A DNA stretch of 64,000 bases from assembly GCA_002633085.1 (NCBI GenBank), contig NSIV01000005.1:124001-188000 (forward strand), in the 5' to 3' direction. The position numbers and the translations under genes are program-made. This document shows, piece after piece, positions 17,857 to 27,294 of the stretch. Position 1 is the stretch's first letter, and every line of letters begins with the position of its first letter. The notes under the pieces are model-generated. The model did no database searches. It saw only the letters and a program-made list of their open reading frames with translations, and had not been told where the DNA came from. The stretch comes from Curvibacter sp. PD_MW3 (GTDB lineage: Bacteria > Pseudomonadota > Gammaproteobacteria > Burkholderiales > Burkholderiaceae_C).

Positions 17857-17898
17857 ATCCAACTACGCTAAAGACGGACTGGCCGGCAAGCGGCCGGC

Positions 17899-18327
17899 TC
17901 AGCCCCTGGGTGTCAGCACCGCCATGGTGATGCGCGAGGTGCAGGTCATGTCGCCGTCCTCGTTGCGCAGGTCGATCTGCCAGACCTGGGTCGTGCGGCC
18001 GATGTGCACCGGCCGCGCGGTGCCCGTGACCCAGCCGCTTTTCACGCCACGCAGGTGGTTTGCATTGATGTCCAGTCCCACGGCCCGATGGCCTTCGGGG
18101 GCGGCGAACGCAGCGCCGCAGGAGCCCAGCGTCTCGGCCAGAACCACGCTCACCCCACCATGCAGCAGCCCATAGGGCTGGCGCGTACGGTCATCCACCG
18201 GGATGCGGCCGACGATGAAGTCGTCGCCAACTTCCAGGAACTCGAGACCGAGGTGCGCGCCGGCCGTGTTGGGCATGAGCCCGCTCAGGATCTCGACGGA
18301 GATGGGTTTTTTCCAGATCGATGGCAT
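17899..18327 (-). CDS. PaaI-type hotdog-fold thioesterase
   Basis: The 142-residue single-domain hotdog protein shows GLLHGGVSVVLAETLGSCGAA and a C-terminal TTQVWQIDLRNEDGDMTCTSRITMAVL, as in the ComA/EntH/PaaI group that hydrolyses aryl- or acyl-CoA thioesters. The start MPSIWKK gives a normal length. It is only 25 bases from the acetyl-CoA hydrolase gene upstream on the same strand and is probably cotranscribed. The physiological CoA ester is not evident. Confidence 0.9.
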   Translation of the reverse strand: MPSIWKKPISVEILSGLMPNTAGAHLGLEFLEVGDDFIVGRIPVDDRTRQPYGLLHGGVSVVLAETLGSCGAAFAAPEGHRAVGLDINANHLRGVKSGWVTGTARPVHIGRTTQVWQIDLRNEDGDMTCTSRITMAVLTPRG

Positions 18328-18352
18328 GTGGTGCAGTTCGCTCGGGGTGGTC

Positions 18353-19888
18353 TCAGGCCTTGGGCAACATGCGCCCTTCGCGTTCGTAGCGGCTGTGCCA
18401 CGACAGCGCCTCGTCCAGCAGGTGCGGCGTGTGCATGCCGGCAAAGCCATTGAGGGCGTGGCGCTCGGCGCGCGCCACGTAGTCGCGCAGTGCGGGCTGG
18501 AAGTCGGGGTGGGCGCAGTGCTCGATCACCACCGAGGCGCGCTGGCGCGGGGCCAGGCCGCGCAGATCGGCCAGCCCCTGCTCGGTGACGATGATCTGCA
18601 CATCGTGTTCGGTGTGGTCCACATGCGAGGCCATAGGCACGATGCAGGAGATGGCGCCGCCCTTGGCGGTGGACGGCGTCATGAACATCGACAGGTAGGC
18701 GTTGCGGGCGAAGTCGCCCGAGCCGCCGATGCCGTTCATGATGCGCGTGCCCATCAGGTGGGTGGAGTTGACGTTGCCGTAGATGTCGGCCTCGATCATG
18801 CCGTTCATCGAGATCACGCCCAGGCGCCGGATGATCTCCGGGTGGTTGCTGATCTCCTGCGGGCGCAGCACGATGCGCTGGCGGTAGAAGTCGATGTTGG
18901 CCAGAAAGTCTTCCATCGCTGCCGGGCTGAGCGACAGCGCGGTGGCCGAGGCCATGCGCATCTTGCCCGAGCGCAGCATCTCCAGCATGCCGTCCTGCAG
19001 CACCTCGGTGTAGCCGGTCAGGTTGTCGAATGGCCCCTGGTTCAGGCCCGACAGCACGGCGTTGGCGATGTTGCCCACGCCCGACTGCAGCGGCAGCAGT
19101 TCGCGCGGCAGCCGGTCTTTCTTGACTTCGTGTTCCAGGAATTCCAGGATGTGGCCGGCAATGCGCTGCGACATCTCATCCGGCGGCGTGAAGGTGGTGT
19201 TGCGGTCCGGCAGGTGCGTCTCCACGATGGCCACGATCTTGGCCGGGTCGCAGCGCAGGTAGTTGTCGCCGATGCGGTCGCCGGGGCCGGTCATCGGGAT
19301 CGGCTTGCGGTTCGGCGGCAATTCGGTGCCGTAGTAGATGTCGTGCATGCCCTCCAGGCCCAGCGGCTGCATGGAGTTGACTTCCAGAATCACCTTGTCG
19401 GCCTGGTCCAGCCAGGTCTTGTTGTTGCCGACCGACGAGGCGGGAATCAGCCGGCCGTCTTCCAGGATGCCGGCGACTTCCACCACCGCCACGTTGAGCT
19501 TGCCGAGGAAACCGAACCAGACGAACTGCGCCACATGCGAGAGGTGGATGTCGATGTAGTCCATCTGCCCGGCATTGATGCGCTCACGGCAGGTCGGATC
19601 CGACTGGTAGGGCAGGCGCATCTCGATGCCGCCGACCTTGGCCAGCGCGCCGTCCAGTTCGGGCGCGGTGGAGGCGCCGGTCCAGACGCCGATGCGGAAG
19701 TGGTTGCCGCCCTGGTTGGCCCGCTCGATCTGGCGCGCCAGCGCCTGCGGAATCACCTTGGGGTAACCGGCCCCGGTGAAGCCGCTCATGCCGACGTGGT
19801 CGCCGTGTTGAATGAAGGCGGCTGCCGCTTCGGCAGACATGACTTTCTGGCGCAGACCCGGATGGGCAATGCGTGCGTTCTGGCTCAT
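18353..19888 (-). CDS. Acetyl-CoA hydrolase / succinate CoA-transferase family
   Basis: A 511-residue CoA-transferase of the Cat1/ScpC/AarC type, with GMSGFTGAGYPKVIP near the N-terminus, PLQSGVGNIANAV, NSTHLMGTRIMNGIGGSGDFARNA, and the C-terminal VTEQGLADLRGLAPRQRA. Members transfer CoA between succinate, acetate and related acids, or hydrolyse acetyl-CoA; sequence alone does not separate these. Length is normal. It is followed on the same strand by a thioesterase, suggesting acyl-CoA turnover. Confidence 0.93.
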   Translation of the reverse strand: MSQNARIAHPGLRQKVMSAEAAAAFIQHGDHVGMSGFTGAGYPKVIPQALARQIERANQGGNHFRIGVWTGASTAPELDGALAKVGGIEMRLPYQSDPTCRERINAGQMDYIDIHLSHVAQFVWFGFLGKLNVAVVEVAGILEDGRLIPASSVGNNKTWLDQADKVILEVNSMQPLGLEGMHDIYYGTELPPNRKPIPMTGPGDRIGDNYLRCDPAKIVAIVETHLPDRNTTFTPPDEMSQRIAGHILEFLEHEVKKDRLPRELLPLQSGVGNIANAVLSGLNQGPFDNLTGYTEVLQDGMLEMLRSGKMRMASATALSLSPAAMEDFLANIDFYRQRIVLRPQEISNHPEIIRRLGVISMNGMIEADIYGNVNSTHLMGTRIMNGIGGSGDFARNAYLSMFMTPSTAKGGAISCIVPMASHVDHTEHDVQIIVTEQGLADLRGLAPRQRASVVIEHCAHPDFQPALRDYVARAERHALNGFAGMHTPHLLDEALSWHSRYEREGRMLPKA

Positions 19889-19899
19889 ACGAAAAACTT

Positions 19900-20919
19900 T
19901 CAGGAAAGCAGGGCTTGTGCGAATTCGCGCGCGTTGAAGGTTTCCAGCTCGTCGAGCTTTTCACCCACGCCGATGAAATAGACCGGGACCGGCCGCTCGC
20001 GTGCAATCGCCGCCAGCACGCCGCCTTTGGCGGTGCCGTCGAGCTTGGTCACGATCAGTCCCGTGAGTTGCAGTGCGTCGTCAAAGGCGCGCACCTGGGC
20101 CAGTGCGTTCTGGCCGGTGTTGCCGTCGATCACCAGCAGCACCTCATGCGGCGCTGTCTCATCGGCCTTCTGCACCACGCGCTTGATTTTGCGCAGCTCC
20201 TCCATCAGGTGCAGCTGCGTCGGCAGGCGCCCGGCGGTGTCCACCAGCACCACGTCCTTGCCGCGTGCACGGCCGGCGCTCACCGCATCAAAGCAGACCG
20301 CGGCCGGGTCGGCGCCTTCCTGGCTGATGATCTCTACCCGGTTGCGGTCGGCCCAGATCTCAAGCTGTTCGCGCGCTGCGGCGCGGAAGGTGTCGGCCGC
20401 GGCCAACAGCACCGTGGCGCCCTCGTTGGAGAGGTGGTGCGTGAGCTTGCCGATGGAGGTGGTCTTGCCGGCACCGTTGACGCCGGCCACCATGATGACG
20501 GTGGGCTTGTGTTCGCCGATCAGCAGCGGCTTTTCCAGCGGCGCCAGCAACTCGGCCAGGGCATCGGCCAGCAGGCCCTTGACGGCGGCCGGCTCGGTGG
20601 TCTTGCTCTCCTTCACGCGGCGCTTGAGATCCTCCAGCAAGTGCTCGGTGGCCTTGACGCCGGTGTCGGCCATCAGTAGCGCGGCTTCCAGCTCCTCGTA
20701 CAACGCATCGTCGATCTGCGTGCCGGTGAACACCGTGGTGATGCTGGAGCCGGTCTTGCGCAGGCCGGACTTGAGCTTGTCGAGCCAGGACTGCCGCGCC
20801 GGTGCCGCAACGGGCGCCGCCGCCGGGGCAGCCGCAGGCGTCGCCGGAGCTGTCACACTGGGGGTTACAGCGTCGGCGGGTGCCGGTGCAGGGGATTTCT
20901 TCTTGAAAAAACTGAACAT
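19900..20919 (-). CDS. ftsY: Signal recognition particle receptor FtsY
   Basis: FtsY is the SRP receptor GTPase that docks ribosome-SRP complexes at the inner membrane. The 339-residue protein starts MFSFFKKK, has a short Ala/Pro-rich linker in place of the long acidic domain of enteric FtsY, then the NG domain with GVNGAGKTTSIGKL (G1), LLAAADTFRAAAREQL, DTAGRLPTQ (G3) and VTKLDGTAKGG (G4). It is divergent from the M16 peptidase pair with 28 bases between starts. Confidence 0.96.
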   Translation of the reverse strand: MFSFFKKKSPAPAPADAVTPSVTAPATPAAAPAAAPVAAPARQSWLDKLKSGLRKTGSSITTVFTGTQIDDALYEELEAALLMADTGVKATEHLLEDLKRRVKESKTTEPAAVKGLLADALAELLAPLEKPLLIGEHKPTVIMVAGVNGAGKTTSIGKLTHHLSNEGATVLLAAADTFRAAAREQLEIWADRNRVEIISQEGADPAAVCFDAVSAGRARGKDVVLVDTAGRLPTQLHLMEELRKIKRVVQKADETAPHEVLLVIDGNTGQNALAQVRAFDDALQLTGLIVTKLDGTAKGGVLAAIARERPVPVYFIGVGEKLDELETFNAREFAQALLS

Positions 20920-20947
20920 GTGGGGCGTTCTTAGAATCCCCAATTCT

Positions 20948-22333
20948 ATGAAACGCATCCTCTCCCTCGTTTTCTGCGCTTTTCTGGGCCTTCCGGCCGC
21001 TGCGCAAGGACCGGCCAAAGCCGAACAATTCACCCTTGCCAACGGCATGACACTCATCGTCGCGCCCGACCGGCGTGCCCCCACCGCCGTGCACATGCTG
21101 TGGGTGCGCGTGGGCGCCATGGACGAAGTGGACGGCACCACCGGCGTGGCCCACGTGCTGGAACACATGATGTTCAAGGGCACACGCAAACTCAAACCGG
21201 GCGAGTTCTCGCGCCGCGTGGCTGCCCTGGGGGGGCGCGAGAATGCCTTTACCAACCAGGACTACACCGGCTACTACCAGCAGATTCCGGCCGCCCGGCT
21301 GCGTGACGTGATGCAGCTGGAGGCCGACCGCTTTGCCAACAACCACTGGTCTGACGCCGAATTCCGCAAGGAGCTGGAAGTGGTGAAGGAAGAGCGCCGC
21401 ATGCGCACCGAAGACAACCCGCGCGCCTTGCTGTCCGAGTCGCTCAACGCCGCCACCTTCCAGGCTTCGCCCTACCGCCGCCCGGTGGTGGGCTGGATGA
21501 GTGACCTGGACGCCATGACACCTGACGATGCGCGCGCCTTCTACCGCCGCTGGTACGTGCCGGCCAACGCCGCCGTGGTGGTGGCGGGCGATGTGGATGT
21601 GCAGCAGGTCAAGCGCCTGGCCGAACAGACCTATGGCCGCATTCCTGCGCGCGCCGTGCCCGCGCGCAAGCCGCGCAGTGAGCCGCTGCAGGCGGGCTTG
21701 CGTCGCATCGAGGTCAAGGCGCCGGCCGAGCAGGCCTATGTGGCGCTGGCCTTCAAGGTACCGGGCCTGCAGTCGCTCGACCAGCCGACCGCCCAGGACG
21801 ACGACGCCCTGGCACTGACGGTGCTGGCCGCTGTGCTCGACGGCTACAGCGGCGCCCGCCTGGAGCGGGCGCTCACCCAAGGGCCGGATCGCGTGGCCGA
21901 TGGTGCTGGCGCCTCCAATGGCCTGGCGGGCCGCGGGCCGCAGCTGTTTGTGCTCGACGGCGTGCCCATCAAGGGCAAAACCACCGCGCAGGTGGAGGCC
22001 GCCTTGCGCGAACAGGTGGCGCGCGTGGCACGCGAAGGCATTTCGGCCGCCGAGCTGGAACGCGTCAAGACCCAGTGGGTGGCCAGCGAGGTCTACAAGC
22101 GCGACTCGCTGATGTACCAGGCGCAGGAACTCGGCAGTCACTGGGTGCAGGGTTTGCCGCTCGATACCAACGAACGCCTGCTGGCCCGTCTGCGCGCCAT
22201 CACGGCCGAGCAGGTGCAGGCGGTGGCGGCACGTTACTTTGGCGACGATCAGCTCACGGTGGGGCAGCTGTTGCCGCAGCCGCTCGACCCCAATCGCCCA
22301 CGGCGCCAGGCACCGGCCGGTAGTCGCCACTGA
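20948..22333 (+). CDS. M16 family zinc metallopeptidase (catalytic subunit)
   Basis: The 461-residue secreted pitrilysin-family protease has a signal peptide (cleavage near PAAAQ, residue 20) and the inverted zinc motif HVLEH (H69, E72, H73), with the distal Glu at about residue 147 in VVKEERRM. It has two homologous M16 halves. It is followed nine bases later by a paralogue lacking the zinc motif; such pairs form an active/inactive heterodimer in the periplasm. The substrate is unknown. Confidence 0.93.
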   Translation: MKRILSLVFCAFLGLPAAAQGPAKAEQFTLANGMTLIVAPDRRAPTAVHMLWVRVGAMDEVDGTTGVAHVLEHMMFKGTRKLKPGEFSRRVAALGGRENAFTNQDYTGYYQQIPAARLRDVMQLEADRFANNHWSDAEFRKELEVVKEERRMRTEDNPRALLSESLNAATFQASPYRRPVVGWMSDLDAMTPDDARAFYRRWYVPANAAVVVAGDVDVQQVKRLAEQTYGRIPARAVPARKPRSEPLQAGLRRIEVKAPAEQAYVALAFKVPGLQSLDQPTAQDDDALALTVLAAVLDGYSGARLERALTQGPDRVADGAGASNGLAGRGPQLFVLDGVPIKGKTTAQVEAALREQVARVAREGISAAELERVKTQWVASEVYKRDSLMYQAQELGSHWVQGLPLDTNERLLARLRAITAEQVQAVAARYFGDDQLTVGQLLPQPLDPNRPRRQAPAGSRH

Positions 22334-22342
22334 GGAATTTTC

Positions 22343-23686
22343 ATGTTTGCTATTAAATATGTAGCTGTTCGCACCGTTTTTGCGGGGGCGTTGGCCCTGT
22401 TTGGCATGCAATCCGCGCAGGCGGCGTTGCCCATCCAGCACTGGGTGCAACCCTCCGGCGTGGCGGTCTACCTGGTGGAAAGTCCGGCCGTGCCGATGGT
22501 GGATGTGCAGGTTGACTTCGACGCCGGTGGCCGGCGCGACCCGGCGGAGAAAGCCGGCCTGGCCAGTGTGACCGCCGGCATGACGACCAAGGGCGTGCGA
22601 GCGATTGAGGGCGCCCCGGCGCTGGATGAGAATGCCCTGGGCGAGGCCTGGGCCGACCTGGGTGCCGCCTTCGCGGCCAACGCCAGCAGCGACCGCATGA
22701 GCTTCTCGCTGCGCTCGCTCACCTACCCCGATCTGCTGGCCCGTGCCGTCGCCTTGGCGTCACGCCAGCTGGCCGAACCCACCTTCCCGCAAGACGTCTG
22801 GCTGCGCGAGCGTGAGCGCCTGGCCGCTGCGATTCGCGAGGCCAACACCCGGCCTGGCACGGTGGCCGCGCGGGCCTTTGCGCAAGCGGTTTATGGTGCG
22901 CATCCTTATGGCTACGAGATGACCGAGGAAACACTGGCCCGCATCAGCGTGACCGACATGCAGACGCTGCATGCGCGCGCGCTGCAGCCCTGCCGCGCCA
23001 AGGTCAGCATCGTCGGCGCCGTGACGCGTGCGCAGGTCGATGCCCTGGTGCAGCAGCTATTTGCACGGCTGCCGATGACCGCCTGCGAGGCGCAACCGGC
23101 CGTGGGCGAGGTGGCGCCACTGGCCGCTGCCGCGCAGCAGAACATCCCATTCGACTCGGCGCAGGCCCATGTGCTGATCGGCCAGCCCGGTTACAAACGC
23201 GACGACCCAGACTTTTTCCCACTGCTGGTGGGCAACTACATCCTGGGGGGCGGCGGTTTCGTCTCACGCCTGACCACCGAGGTGCGCGAGAAGCGCGGCT
23301 TGAGCTACAGCGTCTACAGCTACTTCGCCCCCGGCCTGCACGCCGGCGCCTACACCGTGGGTCTGCAAACCCGGCCCGACCAGGCCGCGCAGGCGGTGCA
23401 GGTGGCGCGCGAGGTGGTGCGCAAGTTCGTGGCCGAAGGCCCGACCGCAGACGAATTGAAGGCGGCGAAAGACAACCTCATCGGCGGCTTCGCGCTGCGC
23501 ATCGACAGCAACCGCAAGCTGCTCGACAACGTGGCCAACATCGCCTGGAACAACTTGCCGCTGGACTACCTTGACACTTGGACGCAGCAGGTGGCGCGCG
23601 TGACGGTGGCCGACATCAAGGCCGCCTTTGCGCGCAAGCTGCAGCCCGAGCGTATGGTGACAGTGGTGGTGGGAGGCAAACCATGA
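22343..23686 (+). CDS. M16 family peptidase-like protein (non-catalytic partner)
   Basis: The 447-residue secreted paralogue of the preceding protease has a signal peptide ending near AQAAL. Where the active subunit has HxxEH, this protein has GLASVTAGM, so it cannot bind zinc there. It keeps the substrate-gripping GGGGFVSRLTTEVREKRGLSYSVYSYF region. This is the usual inactive beta subunit of the pair. Its signal-peptide coding region contains a 17-base GCTAT-N7-GTAGC dyad. It overlaps rsmD by four bases. Confidence 0.92.
   Translation: MFAIKYVAVRTVFAGALALFGMQSAQAALPIQHWVQPSGVAVYLVESPAVPMVDVQVDFDAGGRRDPAEKAGLASVTAGMTTKGVRAIEGAPALDENALGEAWADLGAAFAANASSDRMSFSLRSLTYPDLLARAVALASRQLAEPTFPQDVWLRERERLAAAIREANTRPGTVAARAFAQAVYGAHPYGYEMTEETLARISVTDMQTLHARALQPCRAKVSIVGAVTRAQVDALVQQLFARLPMTACEAQPAVGEVAPLAAAAQQNIPFDSAQAHVLIGQPGYKRDDPDFFPLLVGNYILGGGGFVSRLTTEVREKRGLSYSVYSYFAPGLHAGAYTVGLQTRPDQAAQAVQVAREVVRKFVAEGPTADELKAAKDNLIGGFALRIDSNRKLLDNVANIAWNNLPLDYLDTWTQQVARVTVADIKAAFARKLQPERMVTVVVGGKP
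22349..22365. repeat. 17-base dyad GCTAT-N7-GTAGC
   Basis: GCTATTAAATATGTAGC lies six bases inside the coding region of the inactive M16 peptidase, within the signal-peptide codons. It is one of four copies in the window of the form GCTAT-N7-RTAGC, all close to gene starts. Confidence 0.6.
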
Positions 23687-24318
23687 AACCATCAACCCAA
23701 CACAAGCCCAACAAGCCCGCCGCCAAGAAACCCGGCGCCGCGCCAGCGCGTTCTGCACGCGCAGCCGCAGGCGAGGTGCGCATCATCGGCGGCCAGTGGA
23801 AGCGCAGCAAGCTGCCGGTGGCCGACAAGCCCGGCCTGCGCCCCACGCCCGACCGCGTGCGCGAGACGCTGTTCAACTGGCTCGGGCAGGATCTGACTGG
23901 CTGGCGTTGTGTGGACGCCTTTGCCGGCACCGGCGCGCTTGGCTTCGAGGCCGCCTCGCGTGGCGCGCAGCAGGTGCAGTTGGTGGAGCAGGACACGATG
24001 CTCATTGCCCTGCTGAAGAAGATCAAGGAGCAGCTCAAGGCCGATGCCGTGCAGGTGCAGCGCGGGGACGGCATCGCCGCCCTCAAGCAATTGCCGCCGG
24101 CCAGTGCCGATCTGATTTTTCTCGATCCGCCGTTCGACGCCGAACTGTTCGACGCCGCCGTGCAGGCCGCCGCGCGTGCCGTGGCATCCGGTGGCTACAT
24201 TTACCTGGAGGCGCCGAGCGCCTGGGGGGAAGAACAACTTACCCCGCTGAGGCTGACGCTGTACCGCCACCTCAAGGCCGGGGCGGTGCATGCGCACTTG
24301 TTGCAGCCTCTGGCCTGA
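23683..24318 (+). CDS. rsmD: 16S rRNA m2G966 methyltransferase RsmD
   Basis: RsmD methylates G966 of 16S rRNA. The 211-residue product has a basic low-complexity N-terminal extension of about 25 residues (KPNKPAAKKPGAAPARSARA), then VRIIGGQWKRSKLPV, LRPTPDRVRETLFNWL, the SAM motif DAFAGTGALGFEAASRGA and the catalytic IFLDPPFDAEL (DPPF). It is coupled to the M16 pair by an ATGA overlap, a common betaproteobacterial arrangement upstream of coaD. Confidence 0.94.
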   Translation: MKPSTQHKPNKPAAKKPGAAPARSARAAAGEVRIIGGQWKRSKLPVADKPGLRPTPDRVRETLFNWLGQDLTGWRCVDAFAGTGALGFEAASRGAQQVQLVEQDTMLIALLKKIKEQLKADAVQVQRGDGIAALKQLPPASADLIFLDPPFDAELFDAAVQAAARAVASGGYIYLEAPSAWGEEQLTPLRLTLYRHLKAGAVHAHLLQPLA

Positions 24319-24391
24319 TCCGCTTTCATGAGGTGCCTGGTGAACGGACAAGGAACAGCCCAGACCATCTGCCACCGGGAGCACGAATAGC

Positions 24392-24946
24392 ATGCCCACT
24401 TTCTTCAAGACAGCGGCCGAGTTCGGTGCCTGGCTTGCCAAGCATGCGGCGACGGAGTCCGAGCTGATCGTCGGTTTTTACAAGCGCGACAGTGGCCAGC
24501 CGAGCATGAGCTGGCCGGAGTCGGTTGACGAGGCGCTGTGCCATGGCTGGATTGATGGCGTGCGCAAACGCATTGATGAACATGCGTACCAGATCCGGTT
24601 CACGCCCCGCAAGCCGACCTCGACCTGGAGCGCGATCAACATCGGGCGAGTGCATGTTCTTCAGCGCGAGGGACGGATGACAGAAGCCGGCTTGCTGGCG
24701 TACTCACATCGGCGCGAGACGAAGTCGAAGATCTACGCTTACGAGCAGGCTGACAACGCCAGCCTGGAGCCGGCGCAAGAGGCGTTGTTTCGCAAGAACA
24801 AAAAGGCCTGGAAGTTTTTCGATGCGCAAACGCCGCGATACCGCCACCAGATGATCTGGCGCATCATCAGTGCCAAGCGGGCCGAGACACGCCAAGCGCG
24901 CTTGGCCAAGCTGATCGCGGCCTCGGAAAACGGTCTTCGGCTCTGA
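24392..24946 (+). CDS. YdeI/OmpD-associated family protein
   Basis: The 184-residue protein starts FFKTAAEFGAWLAKHAATESELIVGFYKRDSG and contains DEALCHGWIDGVRKRIDEHAYQIRFTPRKPTSTWSAINIGRV, which is the signature of the YdeI/OmpD-associated family, followed by a helical C-terminal region rich in Lys and Arg. The family is widespread but biochemically uncharacterised. It stands alone between rsmD and a Fur-regulated siderophore locus. No strong ribosome site is seen. Confidence 0.82.
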   Translation: MPTFFKTAAEFGAWLAKHAATESELIVGFYKRDSGQPSMSWPESVDEALCHGWIDGVRKRIDEHAYQIRFTPRKPTSTWSAINIGRVHVLQREGRMTEAGLLAYSHRRETKSKIYAYEQADNASLEPAQEALFRKNKKAWKFFDAQTPRYRHQMIWRIISAKRAETRQARLAKLIAASENGLRL

Positions 24947-25006
24947 AACTGCGTACACAGCCCGTTCACCTGTGAGGCCTTGAGCACCTGAAAAACCAGC
25001 CTTCTA

Positions 25007-25035
25007 TTGCAAATAGGAATTATTCTCAATAGAAT
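25007..25035 (+). promoter_or_regulatory. Fur-controlled promoter of the TonB receptor gene
   Basis: TTGCAA (25007-25012), a 17-base spacer and TAGAAT (25030-25035) form a sigma-70 promoter. The spacer holds AATAGGAATTATTCTCAAT (25012-25030), which matches 16 of 19 positions of the Fur-box form AATGAGAATTATTCTCATT. Fe-Fur bound here would cover both hexamers. Confidence 0.85.
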
Positions 25036-25110
25036 AGACATCTTTCATCAACCAGCCAGCAACCCAGGAATCTCCGGAGGCAGCCAGCTAACGCCTTTAG
25101 GAGTTTCTGT

Positions 25111-27273
25111 ATGCGTAGCTGCGCAAGCTTGGCGCTTGTTTTCCGTCGCCAGCCCCTGGCCGTCCTGGTTGCCGCCCTGTGTGCCTCGGGCGCGCAGGCC
25201 GCCGATGCCTCCGCCGATAAGGAGGTCAACCTGGGCACCGTCACGGTGACAGGCAATTCGGACTACCAGCCCCCGACCGAGGGCACCGGGCTTTACACCA
25301 CGCGCAAGAGCAGTTCGGCCACTGGCCTGAAGCTGAGCCTGAAGGAGACGCCGCAGACGGTGTCGGTGGTATCGCGCAGCCAGATGGATGACTTCGGGCT
25401 CAACAGCGTTAACGACGCACTGGCCGTGACCTCGGGGATACGGGTGGAAAAGGTCGAGACGGACCGGACCTACTACACCGCGCGCGGCTTCGACGTCACG
25501 AACTTCCAGATCGACGGCGTGGGCCTGCCCATGATGTACGGCAATGTCTATGGCGATCTGGACACCGCGCTCTACGACCGCATCGACGTGGTCTACGGCG
25601 CCAACGGCCTGAGCACGGCGTCGGGTTACCCCTCGGCCACGGTGAACTTCGTGCGCAAGCGCACGCTGGGCGACTTCGCGGCCAAGGCGGCCATCAAGGT
25701 CGGCTCCTGGAACCGCGTCCGCTTCGATGGCGACATCAACACGAAACTCAATGAGGACGGCAGCGTGCGCGCCCGCATCGTGGTGGCCAAGGAGAAGGGC
25801 GACTCCTACCTGGACCGCTACAAGCAGGACAAGACCTTGTTCTACGGCGTGATCGAGGCCGATCTCGACAACGGCACCCAGCTCGCCCTGGGGCACACGT
25901 GGCAGGAGAGCAAGTCCACCGCCGCCATGTGGGGCACCCTGCCGATGCTCTATTCCAACGGCACGCGCACCAACTACGACATCTCCACCAGCTCGGCCGC
26001 CGACTGGACCTACTGGAACAACACGACCAGCAACACCTTTGCCGAACTGAGCCGCGAGCTCGGCGAAGGCTGGAAGGGCAAGGTCACGTTCACGCACACT
26101 GAACGCACCAGCCGGGGCGCGCTTTATTACCTGTCGGGGCAACCGAGTCCGGCCACCGGCACCGGCCTGTCCAGCTTCTCGTCGCTGTTCGCGACGGACA
26201 GCCGCGAGGACACGCTGAACCTGACGGCCGACGGCAGCTACACCCTGGCCGGGCGCAAGCATGAGCTGAACGTGGGTATGAGTGCCGGCCTGGCCAAGCA
26301 CCGCGATGCGTCTTACTACACCGTCACAGGCGGCGCGGCGAACCCGCCCGCCGTGGACCTGGACCGCTGGGACGGCAGCACCAACACGCCGGTTTTTGCC
26401 AGCACACCGGGTGGCAGCGCCGACTTCAAGCAGTCGGTTTACACAGCCCACGCCGCAACACGCCTGAACCTGAGCGACGACCTGCACCTGATCGGCGGTG
26501 TGCGGCAGACCAGTTACGACCAGGACGGCACGTCGTATGGGGAGGGCCGGCGGGCCTCGCATGCGCGCGCTACGTGGTACGGCGGTGCCACCTACGACCT
26601 GACCAAGGACCAAGCACTCTATGCCAGTTATGCCGAGATCTTCAACCCGCAGTACCAGATCGATGTGAACCGGCAGATCCTCAAGCCGGTGGAGGGCAAC
26701 AGCGCCGAGATCGGCTTCAAGCAGGAACTTCAGGGCGGCAAGGGCAACGCTTCGGTGGCCCTGTTCCGCAGCGAGCAGAACAACCTGGCCGATGCCGGTG
26801 GCAATTTCGCCGACGGCACCGCCTACTACCGCGGCATCAATGCCATCGCGCAAGGCCTGCAGGCCGATGTCACCGGGCAGCTCAGCGAACGCCTGCAGGC
26901 CGGCCTGGGCTACACCACGATGACGATCAAGGACCCGGCCGGCAACGAGGCACGCACCTTCATGCCGCGCCAGATGCTGCGCCTGAGTGCCACCTACCGC
27001 GTACCGGGCCTCGAGCAGCTCAAGGTAGGCGGCAACCTGAGCTGGCAGGACGACACCTATGCCAGGTACCAGGGCTCCGAAATCCGGCAGAAGGCCTATG
27101 CGTTGCTCAACCTGATGGCGCGCTACGACATCAGCAAGAAGGTCTACGCAACCATGAACCTGAACAACGCCACCAATGAGAAGTACCTCAACAGCCTGTA
27201 CTGGGGTTCGTGGGGCCAGGGCTTCTACGGCGCGCCGCGCAACGCCAGCGTGGCGCTCAATTGGACCTATTGA
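25111..27273 (+). CDS. TonB-dependent siderophore receptor
   Basis: A 720-residue outer-membrane receptor for a ferric siderophore. It has a signal peptide ending near SGAQA, a plug domain (about residues 60-210) with TPQTVSVVSRSQMDDFGLNSVNDAL and RGFDVTNFQIDGVGLP, and a 22-strand-type barrel ending in the typical aromatic residue (NWTY). The sequence resembles FhuE/FpvA-type ferric-siderophore receptors. A TTTAGGAG ribosome site precedes the ATG. A PepSY reductase-like gene follows after 21 bases. No siderophore synthesis genes are present, so it may use siderophores made by others. Confidence 0.94.
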   Translation: MRSCASLALVFRRQPLAVLVAALCASGAQAADASADKEVNLGTVTVTGNSDYQPPTEGTGLYTTRKSSSATGLKLSLKETPQTVSVVSRSQMDDFGLNSVNDALAVTSGIRVEKVETDRTYYTARGFDVTNFQIDGVGLPMMYGNVYGDLDTALYDRIDVVYGANGLSTASGYPSATVNFVRKRTLGDFAAKAAIKVGSWNRVRFDGDINTKLNEDGSVRARIVVAKEKGDSYLDRYKQDKTLFYGVIEADLDNGTQLALGHTWQESKSTAAMWGTLPMLYSNGTRTNYDISTSSAADWTYWNNTTSNTFAELSRELGEGWKGKVTFTHTERTSRGALYYLSGQPSPATGTGLSSFSSLFATDSREDTLNLTADGSYTLAGRKHELNVGMSAGLAKHRDASYYTVTGGAANPPAVDLDRWDGSTNTPVFASTPGGSADFKQSVYTAHAATRLNLSDDLHLIGGVRQTSYDQDGTSYGEGRRASHARATWYGGATYDLTKDQALYASYAEIFNPQYQIDVNRQILKPVEGNSAEIGFKQELQGGKGNASVALFRSEQNNLADAGGNFADGTAYYRGINAIAQGLQADVTGQLSERLQAGLGYTTMTIKDPAGNEARTFMPRQMLRLSATYRVPGLEQLKVGGNLSWQDDTYARYQGSEIRQKAYALLNLMARYDISKKVYATMNLNNATNEKYLNSLYWGSWGQGFYGAPRNASVALNWTY

Positions 27274-27294
27274 GCACCAGGCAAGGGGAAGATC

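Noticed and set aside
17879-17897. Terminator between selD and the convergent thioesterase gene
   Set aside because: GGCCG-N5-CGGCC is present but short and has no T-run on either strand.
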